From: JBBTWO01 sp038062745
Lineage (GTDB): Bacteria > Patescibacteriota > Microgenomatia > UBA8517
NCBI GenBank assembly: GCA_038062745.1
Contig: JBBTWO010000027.1
Location: 1 to 13,590 of the forward strand
DNA length: 13,590 nt
Direction of reading: 5' to 3'
This document shows positions 13,104 through 13,590 of this stretch, piece by piece; positions within the stretch are counted from its first letter, which is position 1; each line of letters begins with the position of its first letter. The notes under the pieces were generated by a model that worked only from the letters and a program-made list of their open reading frames with translations, searched no databases and was not told the DNA's origin. The translations under genes were made by a program, and so were the position numbers.

Positions 13104-13590
13104 TTGTTATATTTAAACTATTCACACTTTCATTTTTATCTGACCAAGGATATTCAATGCCTTCTATATTCATACTCTTCTCGTGTCCTTTACCACAAAT
13201 TACTATTATGTCTCCATTCTTAGCTAATTCTTTGATCGCAAAATTGATAGCTTCCTTTCTGTCTGGAATAGAGTAATATTTGTTTGGTTTTTTATTTTTC
13301 TTGGTTCCACTGATAATTTCACTAATAATTTTGTTTACATCTTCAAATCTGGGATCTTCAGCAGTAAAAATAGATATGTCAGCTAATCTTGTTGAAATTT
13401 CACCCATCAATGGGCGTTTATTAACATCCCTTTCACTTGCACACCCAAAGATAGCAATTAATCTTCCTGCAAAAGTTTTTTGAGTTTTTAGAGAAGTTAG
13501 AACTTGCTCTAAAGCATTAGGCGTATGAGCAAAATCAACTATTACTCTAAATCCGCGGTTGTTTTTTATTTCTTCCATTCTTCCAGGAAC
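13093..13590 (-). CDS. murE: MurE, C-terminal 165 residues (runs off the window)
   Basis: Ligase adding the third stem-peptide residue (mDAP or L-Lys) to UDP-MurNAc-L-Ala-D-Glu. The frame is open to position 13590; the ATG at 13576-13578 is internal, since VPGR precedes it and belongs to the conserved pGRme motif. Further motifs: VIVDFAHTPNALEQVL, FGCASERDVNKRPLMGEI, FTAEDPRFED and ICGKGHEKSMNIEG. GKGHE is specific to MurE. The substrate-selecting tetrapeptide, DNPR in mDAP enzymes, reads EDPR: the Arg that contacts mDAP is kept, which favours mDAP but does not prove it. It is the first visible gene of the block and overlaps murD by 11 bases. The N-terminal and central ATPase domains are outside the window. 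Confidence 0.95.
   Translation of the reverse strand, partial: VPGRMEEIKNNRGFRVIVDFAHTPNALEQVLTSLKTQKTFAGRLIAIFGCASERDVNKRPLMGEISTRLADISIFTAEDPRFEDVNKIISEIISGTKKNKKPNKYYSIPDRKEAINFAIKELAKNGDIIVICGKGHEKSMNIEGIEYPWSDKNESVNSLNITNEK

Noticed and set aside
13093..13578. A gene starting at the ATG at 13576-13578
   Set aside because: The frame continues upstream to the window edge with VPGR, part of a conserved MurE motif, so this is an internal methionine of a truncated murE.
1..13590. UGA recoded as glycine or tryptophan, as in some CPR lineages
   Set aside because: ftsA and murF both end at TGA exactly where their families end, and no frame needs to read through a TGA.

Overview
The window is an AT-rich (by eye about two-thirds A+T) division and cell wall (dcw) cluster from a bacterium with a compact genome. 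Every protein gene is on the minus strand, so transcription runs from position 13590 towards position 1. In that order the genes are: murE (3' part only), murD, a C40 (NlpC/P60-like) peptidase, an alpha/beta hydrolase, a membrane-anchored murF, a DegT/DnrJ-type aminotransferase, a FemAB-type aminoacyltransferase, mraY, ftsW, a NYN-domain putative RNase, murG, ftsQ, ftsA and ftsZ (5' part only). TAA, TAG and TGA are all used as stops, so translation table 11 fits and UGA-reassigned lineages are excluded. The short proteins, the MurF with a multi-pass membrane N-terminus, the short divergent FtsQ and the accessory genes inside dcw resemble Candidate Phyla Radiation bacteria, perhaps Microgenomates-like. 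That placement is inference from general family knowledge, not a search result.

Region 6483-13590 is one tightly packed block (murE to femAB) in which each gene overlaps the next by 1-22 bases. It carries the cytoplasmic Mur ligases that add the stem peptide, two hydrolases of unknown target, and two enzymes (DegT, FemAB) that could supply and attach a modification to the precursor. mraY and ftsW follow at 4259-6449, a near-fused pair that makes lipid I and polymerises glycan. mraY has its own apparent extended -10 promoter only 8 bases before its ATG. Region 1-4079 holds the NYN gene, murG (lipid II synthesis) and the divisome genes ftsQ, ftsA and ftsZ, which have longer gaps that contain promoter-like signals.

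The most unusual place is the 179-base gap 4080-4258. One half contains a good sigma70-type promoter that would give a leaderless NYN mRNA. The other half contains, on the opposite strand, an extended -10 box followed about 100 bases later by a textbook intrinsic terminator ending one base before the ftsW stop codon. This looks like a small RNA gene of about 95 nt that runs against the whole cluster. Other regulatory oddities are an inverted repeat inside the likely ftsZ promoter, a 10-bp-arm palindrome around the murG -10 box, and a 34-base element shared (26 of 34 identical) by the start regions of ftsA and ftsZ. No stretch longer than 300 bases lacks a gene, and I saw no tRNA, rRNA, CRISPR or mobile element.
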